The notes under the pieces were generated by a model. That model was not told the DNA's origin. It did not search any database and saw nothing but the letters and a program-made list of their open reading frames with translations. Shown in pieces: positions 1-10,700 of a DNA stretch of 64,000 bases (position 1 is the first letter of the stretch; every line of letters begins with the position of its first letter). A program made the position numbers and the translations under genes. Source of the stretch: an uncultured Bacteroidales bacterium (GTDB taxonomy: Bacteria; Bacteroidota; Bacteroidia; Bacteroidales; Paludibacteraceae); the NCBI GenBank assembly GCA_902766045.1, contig CACXCA010000015.1, positions 62,001-126,000 of the forward strand, given 5' to 3'.

Positions 1-347
1 TTTGCCGTCACTAGTAATCTCTTTTTCATAGTCTCAGAGACAATTTTGCATTCGAAATATTCACTTCAAACATAACGCAGACTAGTGTTGTTTTACACTA
101 ATCTGCATATTTCTCAAATCTATTGATGCTAATAGATGGAGACATGAGAATTCATTTGATTGTTCAAAGCATCAATACTTATTAACCCTATGAACACATC
201 AAAGGGAATTTTTTCGCATTCCCCGACCATTCAGAAAAAAAGCATGGCATCTTCCTTCAAAAAAGTCTTAAATAATTTCCAAAAAACAAAAAAATGTCCG
301 TTATTTGCAAACTAGAATTTTCGAATTAATAAATTAAAAAATATAGT
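1..347. other. Intergenic region at left edge
   Basis: I see no gene in this stretch. It holds a strong hairpin at 77-106 (arms GCAGACTAGTGT and ACACTAATCTGC, pairing throughout if one G-U is allowed) that could end a transcript entering from outside the window, and a weaker hairpin at 204-223 (GGGAAT/ATTCCC). Neither has a clean T-run, so a terminator role is only likely. Confidence 0.5.
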
Positions 348-524
348 ATGAATAAGATCATGAGATATGTTGGAATAATGCTAGTACTTTTAGGTGCGCT
401 TATTCTGATATTGTATTACTTAGGAGTTTTTGGTTCGAATGCTGCTTTAGCAACTGCAGGTGTCACAATGATTTTGGGTGTTATCGCTCATGTGATTCTC
501 AACAAGCGCTTTATGGATGACTGA
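348..524 (+). CDS. Small two-helix membrane protein
   Basis: A 58-residue ORF beginning MNKIMRYVG. Two hydrophobic stretches (about residues 6-25 and 33-50) are separated by a short GSNAA turn, and the protein ends in a charged NKRFMDD tail, so it should be a two-pass inner-membrane protein. I do not recognise a named family. It resembles the tiny uncharacterised membrane proteins often seen beside stress genes in Bacteroidales; another one lies at 15533-15706. A hairpin terminator follows 30 bases after its stop, supporting a real monocistronic gene. Function unknown. Confidence 0.6.
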   Translation: MNKIMRYVGIMLVLLGALILILYYLGVFGSNAALATAGVTMILGVIAHVILNKRFMDD

Positions 525-554
525 TTAATTCCTACGAAAAAACGAAAAAAATTT

Positions 555-584
555 AGGCTGCCCATCAGGACAGCCTATTTTTTT
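555..584. terminator. Bidirectional terminator between small ORF and rprY
   Basis: Arms AGGCTG (555-560) and CAGCCT (571-576) are followed by a T-run on the plus strand and by an A-rich stretch on the 5' side, so the hairpin can serve both the upstream small gene and the convergent response-regulator gene ending at 602. Confidence 0.8.
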
Positions 585-601
585 GCAGTACAATTCAGAC
601 C

Positions 602-1312
602 TTACTCTGCATTAGACGTTGAATTAGGATAAATAATCTTATATCCCTTTCCATGTACATTCATAATCTCCACATCTGGATCTTCCTTCAAAATCTTTCT
701 CAACTTAGTGATATAAACATCCATACTTCTTGCATTGAAGTAGTTGTCTTCATCCCAGATGGTACGCAATGCATGGTTTCTCTCTAACACATCATTTGCA
801 TGGTTACAAAGCATTGCCAACAATTCAGACTCTTTTGTTGTCAGCTTGATTACCTCATTATTAATCGATAATTGTTGTTTCTGTGTATCAAAGATGAATT
901 TTCCAACATGAAAGACTGGATCTTCTTTTGATTTTTTGCCTTTCACACGACGCAATATCGCTTCGATACGAAGCAACAGTTCTTCCATACTGAATGGTTT
1001 GGTCATGTAATCGTCAGCTCCGATACGGAATCCTTCCAAAATATCCTCTTTCAATGTCTTAGCCGTCAAGAAAAGAATTGGCACATCCGCATCCACCTGT
1101 CTAATCTCCTGCGCCAATGTGAATCCATCCTTTTTAGGCATCATAACATCGAACACACACAAATCATATTTTTCTTTCACGAACGCTTTATATCCAGCCT
1201 CTCCATCTACCATAAGATCTGTGTCATATCCTTTCGCCTGAAGATATTCACGAAGAAGCATTCCGAGGTTCTCGTCATCCTCGCATAATAAGATTCTTGT
1301 CTTTTCATCCAT
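602..1312 (-). CDS. rprY: OmpR-family response regulator, RprY-like
   Basis: The 236-residue protein has an N-terminal receiver domain (about 5-120) with acidic pocket ED at 11-12, phospho-acceptor Asp55 in the FDVMMPKKDG motif, Thr83 and Lys105 in TKPF. A C-terminal winged-helix DNA-binding domain (about 135-230) follows, with the RSMDVYITKLRKIL recognition region. The start MDEKTRILLCEDDENLGMLL and the overall sequence closely match Bacteroides RprY as I remember it. It lies 5 bases after the histidine kinase gene and is surely co-transcribed with it. The RprXY system is essential or near-essential in some relatives and was linked to tetracycline response and, in Porphyromonas, to sodium and oxidative stress. 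Confidence 0.9.
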   Translation of the reverse strand: MDEKTRILLCEDDENLGMLLREYLQAKGYDTDLMVDGEAGYKAFVKEKYDLCVFDVMMPKKDGFTLAQEIRQVDADVPILFLTAKTLKEDILEGFRIGADDYMTKPFSMEELLLRIEAILRRVKGKKSKEDPVFHVGKFIFDTQKQQLSINNEVIKLTTKESELLAMLCNHANDVLERNHALRTIWDEDNYFNARSMDVYITKLRKILKEDPDVEIMNVHGKGYKIIYPNSTSNAE

Positions 1313-1317
1313 ATTAT

Positions 1318-2835
1318 TTATTGTTTAATTGGTATTGCTATAATAAATTTTGTACCCTTGTCCAATTCACTCTCTACCTTGATTGTTCCACCATGGTCTG
1401 TCACGACTTTTTTTACGTATGCCAATCCTAATCCAAAGCCTTTCACATTGTGTATATTACTTGTTGGCACTCTATAAAATTTATCAAAGATACTTTTCAA
1501 ATTACTCTTCTTTATACCGATTCCGTTATCTTCCACCGAAATTAGTAATTTATTTTTTTCGTTCCAAGTTTTCAATCTTAAAATGAGAGGACCTCTCGAA
1601 TATTTCACCGCATTGTCCATTAAATTATAGATTATATTGGTGAAGTGCACCTCATCCACCTCGGCTATAGCATGTTCTGCATCCAGCTCCGTCTGTATGT
1701 CGCCTCCCGTATTCTCCACCTTTATGGCAAATGTTCCCGCAATAGTAAGGATCATCTCATTGATATCCTTTTCCTGCAACTTCAGTGCACTACTCTCTTT
1801 TTCAAAGATTGACATCTGCAACACCTTTTCAATCTGCTGCGACAATCGTTTCGTCTCATCTTTAATCGTCTTCGACAAATGACCAATCATGATCTCTGTT
1901 TTAGGTACACTCTCATCATTCAACATTTGTGCCGCAAGAGATATGGTAGAAACGGGCGTCTTCAACTCATGCGTCATATTATTCATAAAATCGGTTCGCA
2001 TTTCCGACAATCGTTTCTGACGAGAGATGACTCCCAATGAAAAGGCGAATGTAAACAGCAACAGAATCGTAAAGATAGCCGAAGGCACAAAGACCCCATT
2101 CGATGCAAGAATCTTCTGTTTGGTTGGGAAATAGACTTTGATATAATTGGACTGAGGGGCTGGATCATTCGGAAACAAAAGCTGTGAATAGCCCTCCTCC
2201 TCCGAATCCGGTTCCTCATAATTGGCACTTCGATAAATCTCCTTCCCGTCATTGTTGATAATACAGAAATAGTGACTTGCATTAATACCACTGCTCTCAA
2301 ACTCCTTGTCCAACAATTCATCCAACAGCAAGAAATCGACACGTTCTTCTATCGGACGGATATAGGTATCACTCATCAATCGTATCAAGATATCATCCAG
2401 CAATGCACGATTATGCAAATATCGATCCTTCAACTTGTTCTGCATGATACGGGATGATTCCTGAATGGAATTTGACCCGTGTTTCATGGAAATAAAAACA
2501 TTGGGTTTGACACGAACCGTCGAATAACTCTTTGATGAGTCTTCCATGCTCTTCAGACGTTGCATTTGAGCCTCCTCTTCTGTCATAAATGTAGAAGATT
2601 GGATTGTAATACGTGTTCGGGACGATGGTGTAGTTAAGTTTTTATTCAAGTATTGCAACGTCTCCTCCTCTTCCAATTCACGTGCCACTTCATATAATGA
2701 ATGTTTCACCTCCTCACTAAATTGATCTTCACGCATTGCTGCATTCAATTTCAAATAGTAAGCTTGCAACCCCATCAGACTAAAGAATGAAAGAATCATG
2801 ACGGAGAGAAGGAGTATCATTGTCCATTTCTTCAT
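1318..2835 (-). CDS. rprX: Sensor histidine kinase, RprX-like
   Basis: This 505-residue protein is anchored by membrane helices at about 6-26 and 248-270, enclosing a periplasmic sensor region of about 220 residues. A HisKA dimerisation domain follows, with phospho-acceptor His289 in MTHELKTPVS. The ATPase domain shows the N box (NLMDNAVKYS, about 404-413), the DNGIGI G1 box and the GFGLGLAYVKK G2 box, all intact. It is the upstream gene of the pair and shares a transcript with the RprY-like regulator 5 bases downstream. A TATCTTTG promoter -7 element sits just upstream. No defects are visible; the signal sensed cannot be read from the sequence. Confidence 0.9.
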   Translation of the reverse strand: MKKWTMILLLSVMILSFFSLMGLQAYYLKLNAAMREDQFSEEVKHSLYEVARELEEEETLQYLNKNLTTPSSRTRITIQSSTFMTEEEAQMQRLKSMEDSSKSYSTVRVKPNVFISMKHGSNSIQESSRIMQNKLKDRYLHNRALLDDILIRLMSDTYIRPIEERVDFLLLDELLDKEFESSGINASHYFCIINNDGKEIYRSANYEEPDSEEEGYSQLLFPNDPAPQSNYIKVYFPTKQKILASNGVFVPSAIFTILLLFTFAFSLGVISRQKRLSEMRTDFMNNMTHELKTPVSTISLAAQMLNDESVPKTEIMIGHLSKTIKDETKRLSQQIEKVLQMSIFEKESSALKLQEKDINEMILTIAGTFAIKVENTGGDIQTELDAEHAIAEVDEVHFTNIIYNLMDNAVKYSRGPLILRLKTWNEKNKLLISVEDNGIGIKKSNLKSIFDKFYRVPTSNIHNVKGFGLGLAYVKKVVTDHGGTIKVESELDKGTKFIIAIPIKQ

Positions 2836-2840
2836 ATATG

Positions 2841-2848
2841 CAAAGATA
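2841..2848 (-). promoter_or_regulatory. Promoter -7 element for rprXY
   Basis: On the minus strand this reads TATCTTTG, matching the Bacteroidota -7 consensus TAnnTTTG, only 6 bases before the rprX start codon. The -33 match is weak (CTTG), so the call rests mostly on the -7 element. Confidence 0.5.
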
Positions 2849-3056
2849 GAAAAGAGATTTTTGAATCAAGAAAAATCGTTTTTGATTTTAGATTCTTTAT
2901 TTTAATTTATCTTAAAATTAAAAAACAGTGTTCTTCTTACAATTAAAGCAGGACAAAATGGATATAGGTGTTTATAACGGACGAAACACGGCACATCCCC
3001 ACAAAAATCCATTGAAATGTATTTATAGAACCCACCTATATTTCAAAAAAAAGAAT

Positions 3057-3064
3057 TACCTTTG
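3057..3064 (+). promoter_or_regulatory. Promoter -7 element for antiporter gene
   Basis: TACCTTTG matches the TAnnTTTG consensus 29 bases upstream of the antiporter ATG. I do not see a good TTTG element at the usual 19-21 base distance. Confidence 0.5.
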
Positions 3065-3093
3065 TATGACGAATAAAGATAGCATCTCAACTC

Positions 3094-5373
3094 ATGAATA
3101 TTCCTCCACTAATTGCCGATTTAGCACTCATACTGATCAGTGCGGGAGTGACGACCATTCTCTTCAAATGGTTGAAACAACCTGTCGTGCTCGGCTACAT
3201 TGTTGCTGGATGTCTCGTCAGTTCTCAGATTTCTCTTACGCCAAGCGTGTCTGGCGCCTCAGATATCGGGACATGGGCGGATATAGGTGTTATCTTTTTG
3301 CTCTTCAGCTTAGGGTTAGATTTCAGTTTTAAGAAGTTATTGAATGTCGGACGAACAGCCATAATAGCGGCTCTTGTCATCGTCTCCTTCATGATCATAT
3401 TAGGCTTCCTAGTTGGTCTGGCAATGGGATGGGGCATCACCAACAGCGTCCTTCTAGGAGGTATGATATCCATGTCTTCTACTGCCATAATCATAAAAGC
3501 GTTTGACGACATGGGACTGAGGAGTCAAAAGTTCACCAAACTGGTTTTTGGCATCCTCATTTTCGAAGATCTGATAGCCATAGTCCTCATGGTGTTAATT
3601 TCCACCATATTCGTGGGAAAATCCTTCGAAGGAACCGAACTCATATACGGAATTCTGAAATTAGTATTCTTCCTGGTTGTTTGGCTGATTGCCGGAATAT
3701 ATTTTGTACCTATCATACTAAAAAAGGCTAAAAATGTACTAAACGATGAAACCCTCCTGGTGTTTTCTCTAGGCCTTTGTTTCTGCATGGTATTATTTGC
3801 CATGAATGTGGGCTTCTCTTCTGCCTTAGGTGCATTTGTCATGGGTTCAGTGATGGCTGAGACATTAGAAGCTGAAAGAGTGGAGAAGATTGTCCGTCCG
3901 GTTAAAGACCTATTTGGTGCCATCTTCTTTGTTTCCGTAGGTATGATGGTCAATTTCACTGTCATCATCGAGTATGCCTTTCCTATCTTTATTTTAGTAT
4001 TGACTATTGTCATCGGACAGATTGTGTTTGCGTCCATGGGACTCATCTTATCCGGGCAGTCTCTTAAAGTAGCGATACAATCAGGTTTCTGTCTGACTCA
4101 AATAGGAGAATTTGCATTCATCATTGCCATGTTGGGAACGAAGCTCGGCATCATTGATAATTTCATCTATCCAGTAATTGTCGCTGTCTCTGTCATCACA
4201 ATCTTCATCACACCATATATGATGAAACTGACCGAACCTGCCTACAATTTCCTAGAAAAGCGACTGCCAGAGAACTGGAAAAAACATATCGAGGCACGTG
4301 CCACAGCAGGCAAATCTGCACACAACGAAAACATGTGGCAAGTCCTACTACTTGAGATCCTTCGCATTGTGGCGGTTTATTCCATCTTAAGCATTGCTAT
4401 TATTATTCTCTCCATCAACTACATATTACCGATTATCACCGAAAGCATACCAGGCATCTGGGGAAAGATTCTTGCGGCGAGTCTGACCATCCTATTCATC
4501 GCACCACTACAACGTGCATTGGTAGCCAAAAAGAATCACTCAATCGAATACAAATATCTTTGGGCGGCCAATAAATTCAACCGTGCGCCACTGGTTATCC
4601 TCATCATTCTACGATTCACCTTGGCTTTCGGTTTCGTTGCTTTTGTCCTTATCCGTACCTTCAATGCGAAGGTCGGCATCACAGTCTTCATTGCCTGCGT
4701 CATCGTTCTTCTCATGATGGTTTCCAAAAGACTCAAATTATACTCTATTAAGTTGGAACGAAAATTCCTCCACAATCTGAACTCACGAGAATACGAGCAA
4801 GACAAGAAAGTGGAGAAAGAATCTGGATATAAAAAAGGGTTGGCTTCTCAACTCTCCTCCTACGATGTACACTTAGTAGATTACATCATATCGCAAAATG
4901 CTATTTGCATCGGCAAAAAGCTCAAGGACTTGAACTACAGAAAAAAGTTCGGCATACACATCGTATCCATACTTCGCGGAAATAAACGCATCAACATTCC
5001 AGGAGGAGAAGTACAGCTTTTCCCTCTTGACAAGATACTTGTTCTCGGAACCGACGAGCAACTAGAAAAATTTCAAAACGAAATCAAAATTGAATCTGTC
5101 ATTCCTGAAGGTGCCAATCGAAACGTTAGCATCGAACAATTTGAAATCACTGCAAATTCACCATTCCTCGGGAAAACATTGGAAAATTCAGGCATACGAG
5201 AAAAGGATGGTTGCACCGTTGTCGGAATCGAACGGAATGGCATATCCACGATGAACCCAGAATCGCAGACAATCTTCTGCAAAGGCGATTTCGTCTGGGT
5301 CGTAGGAGAAACCGAAAGCATCAGAAAACTCATTGCCAAGGAAGACAGTGTAACGGTAATGGAAGAGTGTTAA
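3094..5373 (+). CDS. CPA2-family cation/proton antiporter with RCK C-domains
   Basis: This 759-residue membrane protein begins with a KefB/YbaL-type Na+/H+ exchanger domain (about residues 5-390, roughly 12 helices). It carries typical CPA2 motifs such as KQPVVLGYIVAG, FLLFSLGLDFS, SSTAIIIKAF and GFSSALGAFVMGSVMAET. An extra block of about four helices (410-545) follows. The cytosolic end (about 610-755) has two TrkA-C/RCK-C-like repeats, each with a ligand-domain pattern (IGKKLKDLNYRKKFGIHIVSI and SPFLGKTLENSGIREKDGCTVV), suggesting gating by a small ligand. It should exchange K+ or Na+ for protons at the inner membrane. It stands alone and converges on tamL. Confidence 0.85.
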   Translation: MNIPPLIADLALILISAGVTTILFKWLKQPVVLGYIVAGCLVSSQISLTPSVSGASDIGTWADIGVIFLLFSLGLDFSFKKLLNVGRTAIIAALVIVSFMIILGFLVGLAMGWGITNSVLLGGMISMSSTAIIIKAFDDMGLRSQKFTKLVFGILIFEDLIAIVLMVLISTIFVGKSFEGTELIYGILKLVFFLVVWLIAGIYFVPIILKKAKNVLNDETLLVFSLGLCFCMVLFAMNVGFSSALGAFVMGSVMAETLEAERVEKIVRPVKDLFGAIFFVSVGMMVNFTVIIEYAFPIFILVLTIVIGQIVFASMGLILSGQSLKVAIQSGFCLTQIGEFAFIIAMLGTKLGIIDNFIYPVIVAVSVITIFITPYMMKLTEPAYNFLEKRLPENWKKHIEARATAGKSAHNENMWQVLLLEILRIVAVYSILSIAIIILSINYILPIITESIPGIWGKILAASLTILFIAPLQRALVAKKNHSIEYKYLWAANKFNRAPLVILIILRFTLAFGFVAFVLIRTFNAKVGITVFIACVIVLLMMVSKRLKLYSIKLERKFLHNLNSREYEQDKKVEKESGYKKGLASQLSSYDVHLVDYIISQNAICIGKKLKDLNYRKKFGIHIVSILRGNKRINIPGGEVQLFPLDKILVLGTDEQLEKFQNEIKIESVIPEGANRNVSIEQFEITANSPFLGKTLENSGIREKDGCTVVGIERNGISTMNPESQTIFCKGDFVWVVGETESIRKLIAKEDSVTVMEEC

Positions 5374-5397
5374 TTCCCTTATTATAATGATTATTTA

Positions 5398-7734
5398 TTA
5401 GAACGGATAACCTACAGAAAAATGCAGGGCAAAATTATCACGCCATGAAGGATGTGTGATAACCCAACGTTCATTCTCTGGATAGGCTGGATTATAGATC
5501 TGCATACCAGCATCAAAGCGAAGTAATAAGAAGTCAAAGTTCGGACGGATTCCAACTCCCCATGAGAATCCTAACTCTTTATAAAAATTACCGGAGAATT
5601 GTCCTCCCATCTGCGTAGCATATTCCCCAATGGTCCACACATTACCTGCATCCAAGAAAGCGGCAAGATCGATAAATGTGTTGGTTTTCTGTCGATACTC
5701 AAAGTTAAACACCATCTTGACATCTCCTGTCTGAGAGATAAAGTTTCCATCATTTCTCGAATCAAATTTTCCAGGACCTAACTTTCTAGTCCTCCATCCA
5801 CGAACCGTATTTGGACCTCCGGCATAGAATCGTTGTTCAAACGGCACAACAGAGGAATTAGCGTATGGAACAGCTACTCCAAGTCCAATATGAGCCACAA
5901 AATTGGTTTTCTCCCGCACATAAAAGACCTTTGACACATCAAACGAAACCTTACCATACTGAGCAAACGGACTTCCTAAGATATTATACACACCATCTTT
6001 CTTTTCTACTGGGAAGATAGTACATATCAAGAATGGCAGTGTACCTGCAATATCCACACTCGTCCGTATAGTCCATCCTTTTTTCACCGAACTGGAGGCA
6101 ACATCACTTGTATAGACTATTGAATACGAAGAACGGGTGATGAACTGATCCTTATAACTCTCCTTCAACAACTCATTACCATTCGTCTCCAGATAGATTG
6201 TAAACCAATCAGAGACCGAACGAGACACCACGTAATTGATATTATAGAGATCAAACGTATGAGATACACGACGACGATTCGTGAACCAATTATATTTCCA
6301 GTCCAACCCCAAAAACAAACGGTCATACTCTGGTCGTTTTCTCCACTTCGAACTGAACGAGAAACTTGTAGCCGCCCCCACCTGCTTGCGGTAGCGCTGT
6401 GGCAAGAAATCCAAGATGATTCTTGGAATGGTCAAGGACAACTCCCCACCGTATTCATAGTAATTTCCCCCTGCTACTTCATACGAATTATCACCTATGA
6501 CATAATTATTTCCTTGATAGTGTTCATATGCCCCCTCAAGTTTCAAGCTAATCACCTCCGAACCCTTGAATAAGTTTCGCTGTTGGAAGGAAACATTACT
6601 CGAGACACCCAAACCGGCATTGTTTGTCCCTTCAATACCATATCTGAAATAATAGATATTAGCTGGAGTCAACGTGATGACCGCATCCAGCATGGCCGAG
6701 TCATCTTTCGCAGGTTCTATCTGGACACCCACCTGACTGACGGCAGAAAGAGCATTCAACGAGTTGTAGGAATTCTCCAACAACACATCACTATAATAGC
6801 GCTTTGGACGAATGAAAATATTATTATACAATACAGAAGAACGCATCAGAGGCTCACCTCCATTCACAATCGTGAGTCCCTCATACTCAACCGTATCCAT
6901 CTTTATCTTTATATGATTGCTGATTCTCTTATTTTTCTTGGCTTGAATCATGTTCTGTTCAACTCCATTTAAGATGGTCACCTTCCGAAACTTATAACGC
7001 TGTAATGCTTGATCAACATCACTCGTATCTTTCATGATCCGTCGATACTTCAACGTAACATCCACTTTATGATCACCTACGGAGGTATCCGCCAGAAAAT
7101 AGAAATTCTCCTTCGTTAGATTATAGTAACCGACATTCCAAAAAGCAGCCGTCAGATCAGCTGACATTTGATCGAATCGTTCAGAGACAAACGGTTCATT
7201 CTCCTTTAGTTTCACTGCCTTCTTAGCTCTTTTGGTTCTCAGCAATGCCTTCATGTCGGGAGAGTCAAACTCCACATTAAAGTTACGAACATAATATCTC
7301 TCTTTAGGACGAATGCAATACGTTACATTCATCTTCTTTTTCGCAGTATCCAGACAATGAGTCACCTGAGCATTCAAGTAACCTAGATTATGCATACGTT
7401 TCGTCAACTGTTTCTCCGAATACTCCATTCTGCCCTCATCAAAGATAACCGGTTCTGATCCCATACGGCGCAGCAAACGATTGATTCTCTTGGAAGTATC
7501 CCGACCCGACAAGGAATAAACATGCAGACTCAATTTAGGGATGAACAAAGCATTCGGATTGGGCTGCTGACTCACATAATCATGCAACTGTTCCACCATG
7601 ACTTCGTCATTCTCGACAACAATACGATTCTTGTTCAACAGATAACTATCCTCCCCCACATACTTTGTCGTAGAGCAAGCCGATAAGAACAATAGGGTTA
7701 CAAAAACAATTAAGAGTCCTTTATTCTTCATCAT
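5398..7734 (-). CDS. tamL: TamL, lipoprotein TamA/Omp85-type outer-membrane assembly protein
   Basis: The 778-residue precursor has a lipoprotein signal with lipobox LSAC (Cys20). POTRA-like repeats follow over about 30-370, then a C-terminal Omp85 beta-barrel (about 380-778) carrying the family motif in RFYAGGPNTVRGW. Ending in Phe (SVGYPF) is usual for a BAM-inserted barrel. In Bacteroidota, TamA is replaced by this lipidated form (TamL), which works with TamB in envelope biogenesis. Its start overlaps the tamB end by 14 bases, so the two are translationally coupled. No truncation is visible. Confidence 0.88.
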   Translation of the reverse strand: MMKNKGLLIVFVTLLFLSACSTTKYVGEDSYLLNKNRIVVENDEVMVEQLHDYVSQQPNPNALFIPKLSLHVYSLSGRDTSKRINRLLRRMGSEPVIFDEGRMEYSEKQLTKRMHNLGYLNAQVTHCLDTAKKKMNVTYCIRPKERYYVRNFNVEFDSPDMKALLRTKRAKKAVKLKENEPFVSERFDQMSADLTAAFWNVGYYNLTKENFYFLADTSVGDHKVDVTLKYRRIMKDTSDVDQALQRYKFRKVTILNGVEQNMIQAKKNKRISNHIKIKMDTVEYEGLTIVNGGEPLMRSSVLYNNIFIRPKRYYSDVLLENSYNSLNALSAVSQVGVQIEPAKDDSAMLDAVITLTPANIYYFRYGIEGTNNAGLGVSSNVSFQQRNLFKGSEVISLKLEGAYEHYQGNNYVIGDNSYEVAGGNYYEYGGELSLTIPRIILDFLPQRYRKQVGAATSFSFSSKWRKRPEYDRLFLGLDWKYNWFTNRRRVSHTFDLYNINYVVSRSVSDWFTIYLETNGNELLKESYKDQFITRSSYSIVYTSDVASSSVKKGWTIRTSVDIAGTLPFLICTIFPVEKKDGVYNILGSPFAQYGKVSFDVSKVFYVREKTNFVAHIGLGVAVPYANSSVVPFEQRFYAGGPNTVRGWRTRKLGPGKFDSRNDGNFISQTGDVKMVFNFEYRQKTNTFIDLAAFLDAGNVWTIGEYATQMGGQFSGNFYKELGFSWGVGIRPNFDFLLLRFDAGMQIYNPAYPENERWVITHPSWRDNFALHFSVGYPF

Positions 7735-10700
7735 GGCTTCTCCTTTCTGAACGAATAGTATCGTTCTTCATTGAATGATCACCCTTCTTCTTTGCAGGTA
7801 TAGAATCAGGACTGAGATATTCATTTCTCTTTTTTATCGTATTGAATTCATTTTTGATTCTAAACAATTGATTTAACTGTTTAGATTCCCGCACAAACGA
7901 GACACCCAATCCCTGCATATTTTTATTTACACGATAGAAATCATTGTTCGTATGATTATACGCTTTTATACGGAACATACCAGTCTTTCCTAACAGATAC
8001 TCTACATCAAAATCTGTCATGAATGGATTATCCCCACCATTCGTGTTTGTCTGGTAACCCACATTCGCACTTAACAACAGCTTATCATTCGCCAGCTTAG
8101 TAGATGCCGAGACACTCACCTCAACATCCGAAAAATCTTCCGATGAGTTGACATCCGTACCTAGCGTGAACTTATCAGACACGTTTCCTAATACACCATT
8201 CAAAGCCGACGTCAATGATGAAGAGGCAAAAGAGACTAAAGCAGAGTTACCCTGCACACCACCCGTCGGGTCATAGAATATCCCGACCCCCAGAAGATAC
8301 GCAAACTCCTTGATACGAATATCATCTGTACTGATGATACTACCAACTGTCTTTTGTATTTCTTCATCTGCCTTTGGAACCGTCACATCATACGAAAGGT
8401 TCATATCAGTCAAGCTTCCTGAGGCTATCAGATTACAATTCACAGGAACACGCGTAGAGGACATACCCATGGTTGAAAAAGATGTATTCAACGTCGAAAG
8501 ATCAGCTGTCAACCCATAGGTGGCGGTTGCATTGAATTTCAGATTCATCGGATCACCAGTGAAATCAACGTAACTACCCTCTTGCAAGGTGAATTTCTTT
8601 GTCGGCAAACCCGTTAGTTTCACCTTCAAATAACCATCCGTCACAGAAAAGCGATTAAACAATGATAGTAAATTATCTTCATATAACACCCTCAGTTTTC
8701 CATTACCTCTCACCATAGCGCCATCAGACAAAGCCACATTAAATGTAGCTTTATCTGTCAACTCCACCGACAGGTTAGCATATATATCAAAATTGCTCTT
8801 AAACGGATTCGGATCCGCTATAGAGTCCTTTTTCTCCTCCTCCGGCTTCACATATATAATGTTATCATACGTATTCGCCTCAATCACCGATTCAGGCAAT
8901 GTAATATTCACCACAGTCTTATCTGCATTACTCAATTCTCCCGTCAAGCTCGCGCCCGTCTCTGTCCCTTCCAATGTTAGATTCTTACCATTGACATAGA
9001 AGGTTCCATAAACCATGTTTTTTCTTGCCTTAGGATTATTCAGCACCGCAAAATCCCGCATATTCAAACTCATCTTATACTTAAATGCCGTGAATTTATC
9101 ATGCGTGATATCCCCATTAAATATCAATACATTATTGTTATCATCCCACACCTTGAAATTTTTCGCATAGAAATGATTGCCATCCATCTTGATACTATCC
9201 GAAATAGAATATGTGACACCCGTATAGTTCACTTTAAACATAGCATCCTTCAGATAAACATAACCATTGATCTTCAAATCAGACAATTCGCCTTCCACAT
9301 TAATATCAGACCCCACATATCCCTTGAAATTTGACAGATATTCCCGTGCAACCGGCATGATATAATTTAACGGAACGTTATCAAGCACCGCCTTCATCTT
9401 CACATATTGCTTGGCAGGCAATACCACACCTTTGATATTCATCAGATGCTGTTCATCTTTTTCAAGATCCATTTTGGCAAACACACCTTTCCTTGCATTA
9501 TCCCACACGGCTGTCACCTTCATATTACCGATCTGATTGCCATCATACACAATATCATCAATCTTAAATCCTCTTGTGGAGAATCGAAAATCCTCACCTA
9601 ATATAGCACAAGCCTTCACCGTACCATTAATCTCACAATCTGCAGGCGGAATAGAATCACCATACAACAGATTCAAGATACCCTTCAGCCTCAACTTGTC
9701 AAACTTTACAAACATAGAATCATTCAAAGAGGAAGATAACACACCATCTGCCATCATGACTGGTCTTCTATCACTCGTGGAGAAACCAAGGTTGGAAACA
9801 ATGATTTTCTCAGGGAACATCTGAATGAGTGAACGATTCGTTCGGAACAAACGATCCTTCAAATGAATCGTGGAAGAGTCCAAATCAACCCGAATCTCAT
9901 ATTCACTTGAGTTCAATGGATGGAACGAGAGACAATCACGGAATTTAGCTTTCATCAACACTGTATCCGCCATTGACTCAAAACGTAAATCATTATAAAT
10001 CGAATCCCTACAAATCAACAGATTTGCATCCACCGCTGTAGAAAAATTATTCGATTCATCTGGATATATCTTAGTAGCAATTGTTCCTGCCAGAACCTCT
10101 TTCTCTCCCAAACGTGTTGAATTTAACGTCACTTGAGATGGAGCAATCTTCATCGAGCCATTTCGCATCTCAGGCACAGACAAATCCACATTCAACAAAT
10201 TCTTTGAGTTACTTAAAGCACCCTTTGCAATAAGGTGATCAGCCAAATGCCAATTCACATTCAGATACTTAAGCAAAGAATCAGTTTTAGATATATCCAA
10301 AGAGAAAGTCAATTCAGCCGTCAACAAGGAATCTGCCGTCTCTCGGAAGAAGGTAGGCAGATAACGATGCATAAGATTCGTAAACGATGGATAGATATTT
10401 TCGTAATCAAATGTTCCCGAGATATAACCATTCAACATAGAACTCTGAATATCGACTATCTTCTCAGCTCCCTTTACCGATTGTTTGACACCCACATAAG
10501 GAAGGAAAAACTGTAATGAATCTTTCTGAAGATATAAGCTATCAATGGAAATCTCACCCCTCCACTTATTATAGTCCATGCCAGTTCCCTTCACATAAAA
10601 GGAACCTGCCACTGTAAGATTTCCGATAGAGTCTGTCAATTGTAATGTCTCCGGAGCCAGTCTGTCAATTCGTGTAATCAATTCTGTCTGCATATCATCC